A stretch of 64,000 nucleotides of DNA from Ancylobacter defluvii (GTDB lineage: Bacteria > Pseudomonadota > Alphaproteobacteria > Rhizobiales > Xanthobacteraceae). The stretch spans positions 124,001-188,000 of the forward strand of contig NZ_JAHBGD010000026.1 in assembly GCF_018390605.1 (NCBI RefSeq). Reading direction: 5' to 3'. Of the stretch, positions 32,989 through 41,848 are shown piece by piece. The notes below the pieces were generated by a model. That model searched no databases, had not been told where the DNA came from, and saw only the letters and a program-made list of their open reading frames with translations. Each line of letters starts with the position of its first letter. The first letter of the stretch is position 1. The position numbers and the translations under genes are program-made.

Positions 32989-33759
32989 TCAGAAACGACT
33001 GCCAGAGGTCCGCATCGGTTCCACCTGCTCAGCGCGGACCAGCTGCCGCAATTGGGAGAGCGTCTGCACCTCGAAATCCGCCGATTCGGCGTAGGTCTCC
33101 TCCTGCATCCTGAGCGCCTTGAACATGGTCAGAGGCGTGATCGGGCGCGCCTCGAGTTCGCGCGTCAGTTTCTGCGTTGACAAACGGGCGATGCGGGCGA
33201 CTCGGAAGCCGAAATTCTTCGCGCCGCCGACGTCGAAACCGTTGGACGACACGAACAGTACGTTCTCCGGCTTCACCCCGAGTGCTTCCTCCACCATCTC
33301 GTAGGCACGAGGATGGGGCTTGAAGACCGCCTTGGAATCGACGCTGATCACCTCGTCGAACAGCTCGGCAAAACCGGCATTGGCGACGAGACGCTGAAGC
33401 ATGCCCGGCGCGCCGTTGGAGAGGATGGCCAGCCGGAGCGGGGCGAGGTCCTTCAGGCACTGAGCCGCGTCGGGATAAGGCAGAAGCCGGTTATAGGCGT
33501 CTGCCATCTCGGAGAGGAACGCGGCGTCTGGCTCGCGGCCGAGTGTGTTCAACGTGTAGGCCAGGGCTTCCTGCGTCACGCTCCAGAAATCCTGGTAACG
33601 CCCCATGAGCGAGCGCAGCCAGCTATATTCCAGCTGCTTCTGCCGCCAGATCTGGGTGATGTACTCGCCATATCCGGGATAGGCGCGCTCGGTCGCGTCG
33701 GCGACCGACTGGACGTCGAACAGCGTTCCATAGGCGTCGAAGACAACGGCTTTGATCAT
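32989..33759 (-). CDS. dhlB: (S)-2-haloacid dehalogenase
   Basis: The product is 256 aa. It hydrolyses L-2-haloalkanoic acids such as chloroacetate to the hydroxy acid. The nucleophile Asp is in VVFDAYGTLFD; LSNGAPGM, the Lys in VFKPHPRAYEMVEE and the metal-free loop FVSSNGFDVGGAKNFGF are all present. The sequence is strikingly like DhlB of Xanthobacter autotrophicus GJ10 (shared start MIKAVVFDAYGTLFDVQSVA). I use the ATG at 33759, which matches that protein; an in-frame ATG four codons earlier is possible. It follows dhlC by 14 bp. Confidence 0.93.
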   Translation of the reverse strand: MIKAVVFDAYGTLFDVQSVADATERAYPGYGEYITQIWRQKQLEYSWLRSLMGRYQDFWSVTQEALAYTLNTLGREPDAAFLSEMADAYNRLLPYPDAAQCLKDLAPLRLAILSNGAPGMLQRLVANAGFAELFDEVISVDSKAVFKPHPRAYEMVEEALGVKPENVLFVSSNGFDVGGAKNFGFRVARIARLSTQKLTRELEARPITPLTMFKALRMQEETYAESADFEVQTLSQLRQLVRAEQVEPMRTSGSRF

Positions 33760-33773
33760 GTCATATCTCATTT

Positions 33774-35324
33774 TCAGTGGTGGGCGGGGCCGGTCGACGC
33801 GTCGTCGCGCAGGCCGGTATTCGCCCGGAAGATGACTTCATCGAACTGCGCTTCCGAAACCGGATCCCGCCGGGACAGAAGCGCGCCGAGGATGGCGCCG
33901 AGAAAGCCGATCGGGACGCTGGCAACGGCGGGGTTCACAATCGGAAACAGCGCGTCGGCGCCCATGAAGGCCGGCCCGATCATCGCCAGCACCACCGAGG
34001 AGACCAGCCCCGCCGTCATGCCCGCCACAACGCCGGCGGTGTTGAAGCGACGCCAGAACAGCGACAGCACGATCACCGGGAAATTCGCACTGGCAGCGAT
34101 CGAGATCGCCAGGATGACCAGCACCGCGACGTTGATGCCCTGCGCCAGCAGGCCGAACAGGATGGCGAACGCGCCCACCGCCAGGGTCGCGATCCTCGCC
34201 ACCTTCACCTGCTCACCCTCGCTGACCTGCCCGCCGCGCATGACGTTCACATAAAGATCATGCGCGATCGCGCTGGAGGTAGAGAGCGTCAGCGCCGCCA
34301 CGACGGCCAGGATGGTGGCGAAGGCCACGGCGACCACGACGGCAAGAAAGATCTCCCCGCCAATGCTGCCGTGACCGCCTCCGAGATACTGCGCCAGCAG
34401 CGGCAAAGCGAGATTGCCACCCTTGTCGGCGGCGCGGATGACGTCCTGTCCGACCAGAGCCGCCGAGCCAAGGCCGATCAAGGTGGTCACGAGGAAGAAG
34501 GCGCCGGCGAGGAACATCAGCCACACCGCCGAGCGCCGAGCCGTCTGGGCGTCGGGGACGGTGTAGAAGCGGGTCATGACGTGCGGCAGGCCGGCGGTGC
34601 CGAAGGCGAAGCTCAGCCCGAGCGAGAGCTGGTCCAGCGGGTGCTTGAGATAGTTGCCCGGTGCCAGTATCTGCGGCCCGTAGCGCTCTTCCGCGGCCGC
34701 GAACACGGCGAGAGGATCAAAGCCGAACTGCGCGAGCAGCAGGGCGACCAGCACGATGGCGGTGCCGAGCAGCAGGACGGCCTTGATGATCTGCACCCAC
34801 GTCGTGGCCAGCATGCCGCCGAACACGACATAGACGAGCATGCCGACGCCGACGCCGACGATCGAGATCGCGTAGGGCACGCCGAGCAGCAGTTTGATCA
34901 GGGCCGCCCCGCCCGCCATCTGCGGGACCAGATAGGCGAGGCTCACCACCACCGTGCCGAGCACCGCCGCCAGCCGGGCCTGCGGGCGCTGCATGCGGAA
35001 GGCGATGACGTCACCGAGCGTGAAACGGCCGGTGTTGCGGATCGGCTCGGCCACCAGCATCAGGATGGCGAGGAAGGCGACGAGCGCGCCAGCGGCATAG
35101 AGCGACCCGTCCATGCCATAGAGTGCGGCGAGGCCGGAGAAGCCGAGGAAGGCTGCCGCGCTCATCCAGTCACCGGCGAGCGCGAAGCCGTTCTGCACCG
35201 GCCCGAGATTGCCATGCGCGGTATAGAAATCGCTGGCGGTGCGGGTGCGCTGCGCGGCCCAATAGGTGATGCCGAGGGTGATCGCGATGATCACCACGAA
35301 GATGGAGAGCGAGAGCAGTTTCAT
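33774..35324 (-). CDS. dhlC: Sodium/solute symporter for (halo)acetate
   Basis: The product is 516 aa with about 13 predicted helices. It is an ActP-like member of the solute:sodium symporter family: ASDFYTAHGNLGPVQNGFAL, AGDWMSAAAFLGFSGLAALY, FGTAGLPHVMTRFYTVPDA. In X. autotrophicus GJ10 the equivalent dhlC lies just upstream of dhlB and encodes a presumed haloacid permease. Its start overlaps the DUF485 stop (ATGA), the usual yjcH-actP coupling. Confidence 0.88.
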   Translation of the reverse strand: MKLLSLSIFVVIIAITLGITYWAAQRTRTASDFYTAHGNLGPVQNGFALAGDWMSAAAFLGFSGLAALYGMDGSLYAAGALVAFLAILMLVAEPIRNTGRFTLGDVIAFRMQRPQARLAAVLGTVVVSLAYLVPQMAGGAALIKLLLGVPYAISIVGVGVGMLVYVVFGGMLATTWVQIIKAVLLLGTAIVLVALLLAQFGFDPLAVFAAAEERYGPQILAPGNYLKHPLDQLSLGLSFAFGTAGLPHVMTRFYTVPDAQTARRSAVWLMFLAGAFFLVTTLIGLGSAALVGQDVIRAADKGGNLALPLLAQYLGGGHGSIGGEIFLAVVVAVAFATILAVVAALTLSTSSAIAHDLYVNVMRGGQVSEGEQVKVARIATLAVGAFAILFGLLAQGINVAVLVILAISIAASANFPVIVLSLFWRRFNTAGVVAGMTAGLVSSVVLAMIGPAFMGADALFPIVNPAVASVPIGFLGAILGALLSRRDPVSEAQFDEVIFRANTGLRDDASTGPAHH

Positions 35325-35707
35325 CGCGTGCCCTCCCGCATGGCGGCGTGGCGGGCGGCGGCGGCGAGCGGGTCGAAGATGCGATGGGCCGCGAGCGTGT
35401 AGAGCAGGGCGGCGCCCCAGGTCACGAGATAGATGGCGATGACAAGCACATAGCCGACATTCAGCGCGCCGAAGGCTTTGGCGGACATGAACGGGCGGGC
35501 ATAGCCGGCCAGCAGCAGTGTCAGAAAGAAGAAGCCGAGCGAGAGGCCGAGCAGCCAGCCGATGATCTGGCGCTTGGTCTGGATCAGGCGGCGGAAGGTC
35601 GTACCTTCGGTCCGCGCACGCCACTCGGGCATGCGGGGCGTGAGAGCGGAGGAGGGCGGCGAAGTCCCCATGGCCGGTGCGCGCACCGGGACGGACTGGA
35701 TTGTCAT
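35321..35707 (-). CDS. DUF485 small membrane protein, symporter partner
   Basis: The product is 128 aa. After a hydrophilic start of about 45 residues it has two predicted helices (IIGWLLGLSLGFFFLTLLLA and VGYVLVIAIYLVTWGAALLY), the YjcH/DUF485 pattern. These proteins are nearly always encoded directly before acetate-type symporters. It is the first gene of the dhl operon and begins 76 bp downstream of the sigma-54 promoter. Confidence 0.85.
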   Translation of the reverse strand: MTIQSVPVRAPAMGTSPPSSALTPRMPEWRARTEGTTFRRLIQTKRQIIGWLLGLSLGFFFLTLLLAGYARPFMSAKAFGALNVGYVLVIAIYLVTWGAALLYTLAAHRIFDPLAAAARHAAMREGTR

Positions 35708-35782
35708 TCGGCGTTTCCTTTGGTCTTGTTATGGGCCTTTGTCCTGCGGAGTGGCGCCGCAATCTGGCTCGTCGTCCATTGC

Positions 35783-35797
35783 GCAACTTGTGTGCCA
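35783..35797 (-). promoter_or_regulatory. Sigma-54 (-24/-12) promoter of the dhl operon
   Basis: Minus strand reads TGGCACACAAGTTGC, with GG and GC exactly 10 bp apart, a full match to TGGCAC-N5-TTGC. It faces the DUF485-dhlC-dhlB genes and lies between them and the sigma-54 activator gene dhlR. Confidence 0.88.
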
Positions 35798-35846
35798 GTT
35801 TCACAATCTAAGTAACATCAAACAGTTATCTGAAACGGCCCCATTT

Positions 35847-35872
35847 CAATCGATGCAAAAATGCATCGATTG
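35847..35872. promoter_or_regulatory. Activator-binding palindrome (probable DhlR site)
   Basis: CAATCGATGCA (35847-35857) and TGCATCGATTG (35862-35872) form a perfect 11-bp inverted repeat with spacer AAAA. A partial second copy, CGATGTTGCATCG, follows at 35876-35888. It lies about 50-75 bp upstream of the -24 box, where a sigma-54 activator could bind, and also overlaps the dhlR leader, allowing autoregulation. Confidence 0.7.
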
Positions 35873-35899
35873 ATACGATGTTGCATCGGAAAAAATGCC

Positions 35900-37336
35900 A
35901 TGCGCCTGCCCATCCATCCCTCGGCAGCTATGCCGGATCTGCCGCTGACCGAGAGCGATTTCAGCGAGATCATTCGCAATTCGTTCGACGGAATCTTCGT
36001 CGCGGATGGCGAGGGGCGCACGCTGCTGGTCAATCCCGGCTGCGAGCGCAATTACGATTTTCGCGCGGAGGACGTGGTCGGCCGGCTGGTCGTCGAACTG
36101 GAGGCGGATGGACTTATCCGCCCGGTCATCGCCCCGCGCGTCATCGCCACCGGCCAGCGTGTGACCGCAATCCAGCGTACCCATACCGGCAAGACCATTC
36201 TCGCGACCGGCACACCACTTTTCGACGATGACGGGCGGGTGCGGCGCGTGATCATCAATTCCCGGGATACGACCGAACTCGATCAGTTGCAGGCCGAGCT
36301 TTCACGCATTCGTCACAATCTGGCGCGAGCTGAGACCGAAGTCGCACAGCTGCGCCAGGAAGGTTTGCCGCCGGACGGCCCGGTGTTCCATGGCGAAGCG
36401 ACGCGACGGATCGCCGATCTGCTGCGGCGGGTGTCGGCCTCGGATGCCACCGTACTGCTAACCGGCGAATCAGGTGTCGGTAAGGAAGTGTTCGCCCGCC
36501 TCGTGCACCGTGAGAGTGCGCGGGCCAACGCCGCCTTCATCAAGATCAATTGCGGAGCGCTCCCGCGCGACCTCATCGAATCCGAACTCTTCGGCTATGA
36601 GGCCGGCGCGTTCACCGGGGCACACAAGAACGGCAAGCCTGGCATGCTGGAGCTGGCCAATCACGGCACGCTGTTTCTCGACGAGATCGGAGAGCTGCCG
36701 CTCGACATGCAGGTGAAGCTGCTGCACGTGCTACAGGACCGGACCGTCGCGCGGCTCGGCTCCACCCGCTCCATGCCGCTCGACATCCGCATCGTGGCCG
36801 CCACCAACCGCGATCTAGGTCGCGCGGTCGAGGCCTCGACCTTTCGCGCGGATCTGTTCTACCGTCTCAATGTGGTGCCGGTGGTAGTGCCGCCGCTGCG
36901 TGAGCGGCGCGAGGATATTCTGCCGCTTGTCCGTCAGGCGCTTTCCGGCTTCAACGCGCAATATCGTACCCACAAGAAGTTTTCCCATGCCGCCGCGCTG
37001 GCGCTGGTCGCCTATGACTGGCCCGGAAACATCCGCGAGTTGCGCAATCTGGTCGAACGGCTCGTGGTGACATCGCCCGGCGCGGTGATCGAGGTCGAGG
37101 AACTGGCGATTGTCCCGACGCCGCCGCCGGCTGTCGAACGCCCCGAAGAGCCGGGTGTCGAGCGGCTTGGCGTTGAGGGACTGGGCCTCGACGAACAGGT
37201 CCGCCGCTTTGAAGCCGCTCTCATCAGGGGCGCTCTGCAACGCTTCTCCACCACGCGAGCCGCGGCGCGCCATCTCGGGGTGAGCCAGTCCACCGTCGTC
37301 CGGAAGATGAAGGGCACGAGCGAAACGCGGCGCTGA
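35900..37336 (+). CDS. dhlR: Sigma-54-dependent activator of dehalogenase genes
   Basis: The product is 478 aa. Residues 15-125 form a PAS domain ([20 protein letters not shown]). The AAA+ domain covers about residues 155-395: Walker [15 protein letters not shown] sigma-54-contact loop, Walker [14 protein letters not shown] Fis-type helix-turn-helix ends the protein ([20 protein letters not shown]). An apparent earlier ATG at 35861 lies inside the palindrome, so I start at 35900; Met11 is a further alternative. Gene order (dhlR divergent from symporter-dhlB) matches the X. autotrophicus GJ10 locus. The PAS domain probably senses the inducer. Confidence 0.87.
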   Translation: MRLPIHPSAAMPDLPLTESDFSEIIRNSFDGIFVADGEGRTLLVNPGCERNYDFRAEDVVGRLVVELEADGLIRPVIAPRVIATGQRVTAIQRTHTGKTILATGTPLFDDDGRVRRVIINSRDTTELDQLQAELSRIRHNLARAETEVAQLRQEGLPPDGPVFHGEATRRIADLLRRVSASDATVLLTGESGVGKEVFARLVHRESARANAAFIKINCGALPRDLIESELFGYEAGAFTGAHKNGKPGMLELANHGTLFLDEIGELPLDMQVKLLHVLQDRTVARLGSTRSMPLDIRIVAATNRDLGRAVEASTFRADLFYRLNVVPVVVPPLRERREDILPLVRQALSGFNAQYRTHKKFSHAAALALVAYDWPGNIRELRNLVERLVVTSPGAVIEVEELAIVPTPPPAVERPEEPGVERLGVEGLGLDEQVRRFEAALIRGALQRFSTTRAAARHLGVSQSTVVRKMKGTSETRR

Positions 37337-37373
37337 GACTGTCACGCGAGGCACGATCTCCTCTTGCTTATTT

Positions 37374-37391
37374 TTAGAACGAACGTTTTAA
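37374..37391. promoter_or_regulatory. TetR-type operator upstream of the amidase gene
   Basis: TTAGAACG-AA-CGTTTTAA is an 8-2-8 palindrome with one mismatched pair, of the same design as the site at 26011-26028. It lies about 90 bp before the amidase start. Confidence 0.45.
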
Positions 37392-37480
37392 TTTGAGAGC
37401 ATCCTTTCATCCGACATGGCGTTTCGCACATGAGGCATCTCAGGCTTCCGGCCTTCCCGCTTCCCTCCGCCGAGATCGAC

Positions 37481-39001
37481 ATGATCGGCTGGACCATTCC
37501 CGACCTGCGGGCTGGCTATGAGGCAGGACGCTTCTCCGCTTCGGCTGTCGCGGCGGCTTGTCTGGCGCGGATCGCCCGGCTGGAGCCGTATCTAAATGCC
37601 TTCATCAGCGTGAACATGGCGCTCATGGAGGATGCCGCACAGGTCGACGCAGAGTGGAGGGCCGGAGTGAGAAAGGGCCCCCTCCATGGGGTGCCCATCA
37701 TCATCAAGGACAACATGAACGTTGCGGGCGTGCGGACCACGGCCGGCTATGCGGGCTTTGCCTCAGATGATCGGGTCGTCGACCCATCCGGCGGGGTCTT
37801 CAACGGCATCGACCTCGTACCCGAGCGCGATGCCAGCGTGGTGTCGAGGCTCAAGCAGGCCGGCGCGCTGATTGTCGGAAAGAGCAATCTGCCCGATTTC
37901 GGCCTAGACGGGCTGCGCGCCGATTCGAGCTATAATGGCGATACGCTCAACCCATACGACGCTCGGTTCGCGCCGGGGGCGTCGAGCACGGGAAGCGCGG
38001 CGGGCGTCGCGGCCGGATTTGGCATCGCATCGCTGGGTACCGACACGGCCGGCTCCATTCTGTTTCCGGCCTCGGCCCAAAGTCTCGTCGGCCTGAAGCC
38101 GAGCTTTGGCATGGTGCCGATCGACGGCGTCTTTCCGGGCCTGTCCAGTCATCACGACGTTGCGGGACCCATCGCCAAGACCGTGTCCGATGTGGCGATT
38201 CTGATGGACGTCCTGGCCGGGCCGGCATCCGCCGATCCGCGAACCGCGCGTCGCGCCGGCAGGCCGGATTTCGTGTCCGCCCTGGATGCCCATGCCTTCA
38301 AGGGAGCGCGGATCGGACTGTTCGAGCCCGGCCAATGGGCGCCCGACCTGCATCCTGCGGTCGCCGAACATTATCACGTCATGACCGAGGTGCTGACAGG
38401 GCTCGGCGCCGAACTCGTCCCCGTAGTCTTTGCCGATACCGACTGGCGGGCACGTTGGGAGAGCCGGACCTCGTTCGTCGGCACGAACTCCTATCTCGCT
38501 GGTGTGGACGCCTTCCTGGGTGCTCTCGGCGGTTCCAACCCCGCGTCGCGATCGGCTTTCAGGGAGCGCGCCGGCTTCGAGATCGGTGTGGCCACCACCG
38601 CTCCCCTGCACGGGCTTCTGTCGAGCGCGACCATCAATGTCGGCGCTGAAGATGCCGGCATGGTGGCGGTCATCGAGCAGGCGGCCGCCTTGCGCGCGCA
38701 CTACGAGGCGATCCTGCGCGACAAGCGGATCGATGCCCTTTTCTTCCCCCGCTCGGTCAACCCGCTTCCCGATATCGGCGGTGATACCCTGGCCTATCTC
38801 GGCGATCAGGTCGTCGGCACCGAGATCAATGAGATGGGCCTTCCGGTTGTCACGGTTCCCGCCGGTTTCCTTGAGGACGGGCGCCCCATCGCGGTCGACA
38901 TTGTCGGGGCTGCGATCGACACGGACGCGGCCATTTTGGCCTTCGCTTATGCCTTCGAGCAGGCAACGCTGCTGCGGCGGCCCCCTCCCCTGTCCAGTTA
39001 G
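37481..39001 (+). CDS. Amidase-signature hydrolase
   Basis: The product is 506 aa from the ATG at 37481 (MIGWTIPDLRAGYEAGRFS); a 17-codon in-frame extension to 37430 is possible. The Ser-cisSer-Lys triad is recognisable: Lys in VPIIIKDNMNVAG, cis-Ser in PGASSTGSAAGVAAG and nucleophile Ser in GTDTAGSILFPASAQSLVGL. It differs from the consensus GGSSGGSA in the glycine-rich loop. It hydrolyses an unknown amide. It follows dhlR by 145 bp; a haloamide substrate feeding DhlB would fit but is only inference. Confidence 0.85.
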   Translation: MIGWTIPDLRAGYEAGRFSASAVAAACLARIARLEPYLNAFISVNMALMEDAAQVDAEWRAGVRKGPLHGVPIIIKDNMNVAGVRTTAGYAGFASDDRVVDPSGGVFNGIDLVPERDASVVSRLKQAGALIVGKSNLPDFGLDGLRADSSYNGDTLNPYDARFAPGASSTGSAAGVAAGFGIASLGTDTAGSILFPASAQSLVGLKPSFGMVPIDGVFPGLSSHHDVAGPIAKTVSDVAILMDVLAGPASADPRTARRAGRPDFVSALDAHAFKGARIGLFEPGQWAPDLHPAVAEHYHVMTEVLTGLGAELVPVVFADTDWRARWESRTSFVGTNSYLAGVDAFLGALGGSNPASRSAFRERAGFEIGVATTAPLHGLLSSATINVGAEDAGMVAVIEQAAALRAHYEAILRDKRIDALFFPRSVNPLPDIGGDTLAYLGDQVVGTEINEMGLPVVTVPAGFLEDGRPIAVDIVGAAIDTDAAILAFAYAFEQATLLRRPPPLSS

Positions 39002-39156
39002 CGCCCGACTCTCTGAAATGCCCGGTGCCAAGCGATCCGTTTGCGGGTACACCCGATAAGAATAGCGGTCACGCTATCGCCGCACCCCTCCCGGAGAATA
39101 GATTGGGCATTATAAAATAGCCCGGTAAGAGCTGGCGGAGCGCGTACGAGGCGTAT

Positions 39157-39726
39157 GTGACACAGGCGGATCGCGAGAGTGAGTGGGCCGCCGACATGCG
39201 CGCTGCACTAGCGGGCGACGCTGATGCGTATCGCCGGTTTCTGCACTCGGTGACGCCGCATCTGCGTGCCGTGACCCGCAAGAACTGTGCCCAATACGGG
39301 GCACCCGTCAGCGATGCTGAAGACGTCGTTCAGGAAGCGTTGCTAGCGATCCATCTGAAGCGCAGGACATGGGACCCGGCACGGCCCATCACGCCATGGA
39401 TTTCGGTCATCGTCCGCAACAAGCTGATCGATATGCTGCGCCGGTCGGTTCGGCTTACCGTCCCCATCGACGACCTCACCGAAGTGCTCGCCGCCGAGGA
39501 GCAGGTCGACAATTCACCTGCTGTCCACATCGGGAGCTTGATCGACAGACTGAAGGATCGTCAGCGTGCTGTTGTTCAGGCCGTCAGCATCGAAGGCTGC
39601 ACAACCCGGGAAGCGGCCGCCCGCCTGCGCATGAGCGAGACGGGCGTTCGCGTGACCTTGCACAGGGCGTTGAAAGCCCTCGCGGCGCTTCATCAGTCGA
39701 ACCTCGATGAGCCTCAGGGTCCATGA
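39157..39726 (+). CDS. ECF sigma factor of the SigF/NrsF-associated type
   Basis: The product is 189 aa. Region 2 spans about residues 15-90 (DAEDVVQEALLAIHLKRRTW, then PARPITPWISVIVRNKLIDM and LRR); region 4 spans 120-180 (TTREAAARLRMSETGVRVTL). The TWDPARPITPW block is typical of the group controlled by DUF1109 anti-sigma factors. The start is a GTG with GAGG 6-7 nt upstream; the overlapping ATG at 39155 is followed by a stop. Normally an nrsF gene follows directly; here none does, but two lie at 26.7-28.1 kb. Confidence 0.87.
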   Translation: MTQADRESEWAADMRAALAGDADAYRRFLHSVTPHLRAVTRKNCAQYGAPVSDAEDVVQEALLAIHLKRRTWDPARPITPWISVIVRNKLIDMLRRSVRLTVPIDDLTEVLAAEEQVDNSPAVHIGSLIDRLKDRQRAVVQAVSIEGCTTREAAARLRMSETGVRVTLHRALKALAALHQSNLDEPQGP

Positions 39727-40123
39727 CCATCTGCACCACGTCCGCGCCCGCCGAAGCCACTCGTCACTGTATTCTATTACGAAGTAAATACTCGCATATT
39801 CAATCTTCACGCCTCATTATTACTTCATTATCGGCCGGCTAAGTTCAGGACACATTGATGAGATCCTGAAGATGAAGTTGGCTGCGAGGCAGATGGCCGA
39901 TAAGAAGGTGTGGGAAAGTTCCAAATTCAGCGGCGTGAAACAAAATCGATAGTTGTGGATCCAAGCTGTTTGGATCGATCTGCAGGTAGTTGGTGTCCGC
40001 GTTGTCTGCGAGCTGACGAGCCAAGCGCGAGCGCGCCATCACGCCGCCGCCATGTAGCAAGTGCCGGAATGGCTTCCTGATCCGCTTCGGCATCCGCGCC
40101 GCGTGGCGGCCAGTCGGTATCGT
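39727..40123. other. 397-bp AT-richer spacer between the sigma factor and ogt genes
   Basis: The left half (39770-39840) is AT-rich and without genes. On the minus strand 39845-40093 could encode an 82-aa protein (MPKRIRKPFRHLLHGGGVMA start), 30 bp after the methyltransferase gene; it has no recognised domain, and I doubt that it is real. Confidence 0.4.
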
Positions 40124-40687
40124 TCAGAACCCGAAAGACTGTTGCGCCTGTGGTGGCCGACCGACATGGACGCCCTCGATCTCCAGCATGCGGATCTTGG
40201 TGGCGGAGCCGCCCGGGGCAGAGAAGCCGCCAACCTTGCCGCCGGCCGCGAGCACACGGTGGCAGGGAATGAGCAGCGCCACCGGATTCTTCGCCATGGC
40301 CTGCCCGACATCGCGCGCCGCTTCCGGTCCGACGCCGAGCTGCCGCGCCAGCGTGCCATAGGTCGTGGTCTCGCCCCAGCCGACCTGCCGCGCCGTGTCG
40401 TACACCTGCCGGAAAAAATCGTCCTGATCGCCGAGGTCGAGCGTAAAGCGCGAAAAATCGACCGCCTCGCCGGCGAAATAGCGCTTCACCGCGGCGACCG
40501 CCTCGTCGATCTCGCCGCGAGGCGTGCCGGGTATGGCCTCCGGCACGCGCCGCAGCAGATTGTGCTCGGTCGCCTCGGCGCTGTGCGTCGGCAGCTGGAA
40601 ACGGGTGATGCCGGCATCGCTCCAGGCGATGCCGCAATAGCCGCCCGCCGTTTCGAAGACGAGATAGTGCTGCGCTGACTGGCCCAT
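40124..40687 (-). CDS. ogt: Methylated-DNA--protein-cysteine methyltransferase
   Basis: The product is 187 aa. It removes alkyl groups from O6-alkylguanine onto its own Cys. The acceptor motif PCHRVLAAGGKVGGFSAPGG is present, preceded by YGTLARQLGVGPEAARDVGQ, the helix-turn-helix and Arg finger region. There is no Ada N-terminal zinc domain, so it is Ogt-like. The ATG at 40687 has GAGGA about 8 nt upstream; a start seven codons earlier is possible. Confidence 0.92.
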   Translation of the reverse strand: MGQSAQHYLVFETAGGYCGIAWSDAGITRFQLPTHSAEATEHNLLRRVPEAIPGTPRGEIDEAVAAVKRYFAGEAVDFSRFTLDLGDQDDFFRQVYDTARQVGWGETTTYGTLARQLGVGPEAARDVGQAMAKNPVALLIPCHRVLAAGGKVGGFSAPGGSATKIRMLEIEGVHVGRPPQAQQSFGF

Positions 40688-40763
40688 GGCATGGTCCTCG
40701 ACTTTCAACTCCCATGAAAATCGTTGGCCAAGGCGGCAATTTCAACCCGATCTCGTCACCCGC

Positions 40764-41093
40764 TCACAACAGGCCGGGATGAAGGGTGCGGCTCAACAGC
40801 GTGTAGTCGGACTCCAGTACCATGATGACGACGAAGACCAGCACCGCGCCGATCGGCAGCAGGATGGCATAGATCAGGGCCAGCCGCTCCCAGGCCATGT
40901 GCATGAAGACGGCGACGATCAGCCCCGCTTTGAGCATCATGAACAGCAGGATCAGCGAATATCTGAGATGCCCCTGCAGATGGAAATAGTCGACCATGTA
41001 GGAGCAGGCGCTGAGCACGAACAGCCAGCCCCACACCATCAGATAAAGCCGGATCGGATGGTGCGCGCTGTCATGGGTTGCAACATGGGTCAT
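40764..41093 (-). CDS. Cytochrome c oxidase subunit IV
   Basis: The product is 109 aa with three predicted helices (RLYLMVWGWLFVLSACSYMV, YSLILLFMMLKAGLIVAVFM, ALIYAILLPIGAVLVFVVIM), the bacterial COX4/CtaF pattern. It is the last gene of the oxidase operon, 5 bp after the second subunit III gene. It is thought to stabilise the oxidase. The first Met of the family pattern is at 41093. Confidence 0.85.
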   Translation of the reverse strand: MTHVATHDSAHHPIRLYLMVWGWLFVLSACSYMVDYFHLQGHLRYSLILLFMMLKAGLIVAVFMHMAWERLALIYAILLPIGAVLVFVVIMVLESDYTLLSRTLHPGLL

Positions 41094-41098
41094 TTTGC

Positions 41099-41821
41099 TC
41101 ACCACAGATAGAAGAAGGCGAAGATGAACACCCAGACCAGATCGACGAAGTGCCAATAAAGTCCCATGATCTCGACGGATTCGTAGTTCCCCTTCCGGCT
41201 GGTGAAGAAGCCGCGCCTCCCTACGTCATAATCTCCGCGCAACACCTTGCGTGCAATGACGATGAGGAAGATCACGCCGAAGGTCACATGCGTGCCGTGG
41301 AAACCGGTGATCATGAAGAAGCTGGAGCCGAACTGCGCGGCGCCCCACGGATTCTCCCACGGCCGGACGCCCTCATGGATCAGCTTGGTCCATTCGAAGG
41401 CCTGCATGCCGACGAAGGCGGCGCCCAGCACCGCCGTTGCCAGCATGAGCATGGCGGTGGTGACGCGGTCGCGCCGGTAGCCATAATTCACTGCCATCGC
41501 CATGGTGCCGCTGCTGCTGATCAGCACGAAGGTCATGATGGCGATCAGGAGCAGCGGGAATGACGTGCCGCCGATCTCCAGCGCGAACACCTCGCTGGGA
41601 TTGGGCCATGGCACCGTCGTCGACATGCGCGCCGTCATGTAGGAGATCAGGAAGCAGCTGAAGACGAAGGTGTCGCTCAACAGGAAGATCCACATCATGG
41701 CCTTCCCCCAGGAGACGTTCTTGAACGCCCGCTGGTCGGACGCCAGATCGGCGGCGATGCTGGCAAGGCCGGAGGATTGCCGGGCCTCGTCCACCTCGTT
41801 CCTCAGCGAGATCTGGACCAT
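41099..41821 (-). CDS. coxP: Cytochrome c oxidase subunit III (second copy)
   Basis: The product is 240 aa with seven predicted helices. Subunit III hallmarks are VGMQAFEWTKLIHEG, FFMITGFHGTHVTFGVIFLI and the final VEIMGLYWHFVDLVWVFIFA. It is encoded 27 bp after another, more divergent subunit III gene, the arrangement of coxO-coxP in Bradyrhizobium. Together they probably provide the seven-helix subunit that stabilises the active site and proton uptake. Confidence 0.88.
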   Translation of the reverse strand: MVQISLRNEVDEARQSSGLASIAADLASDQRAFKNVSWGKAMMWIFLLSDTFVFSCFLISYMTARMSTTVPWPNPSEVFALEIGGTSFPLLLIAIMTFVLISSSGTMAMAVNYGYRRDRVTTAMLMLATAVLGAAFVGMQAFEWTKLIHEGVRPWENPWGAAQFGSSFFMITGFHGTHVTFGVIFLIVIARKVLRGDYDVGRRGFFTSRKGNYESVEIMGLYWHFVDLVWVFIFAFFYLW

Positions 41822-41848
41822 AGATCGCTCCTTCGGCTCAGGACATCT

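Noticed and set aside
39040-39070. Possible second copy of the tRNA-Arg 3' end (attR)
   Set aside because: GGGTACACCCGAT here only loosely resembles CGGGTGCGCCA; not a credible duplicate.
39845-40093. 82-codon minus-strand frame after ogt
   Set aside because: No domain, mixed codon use and no ribosome site; kept only as a note in the spacer entry.
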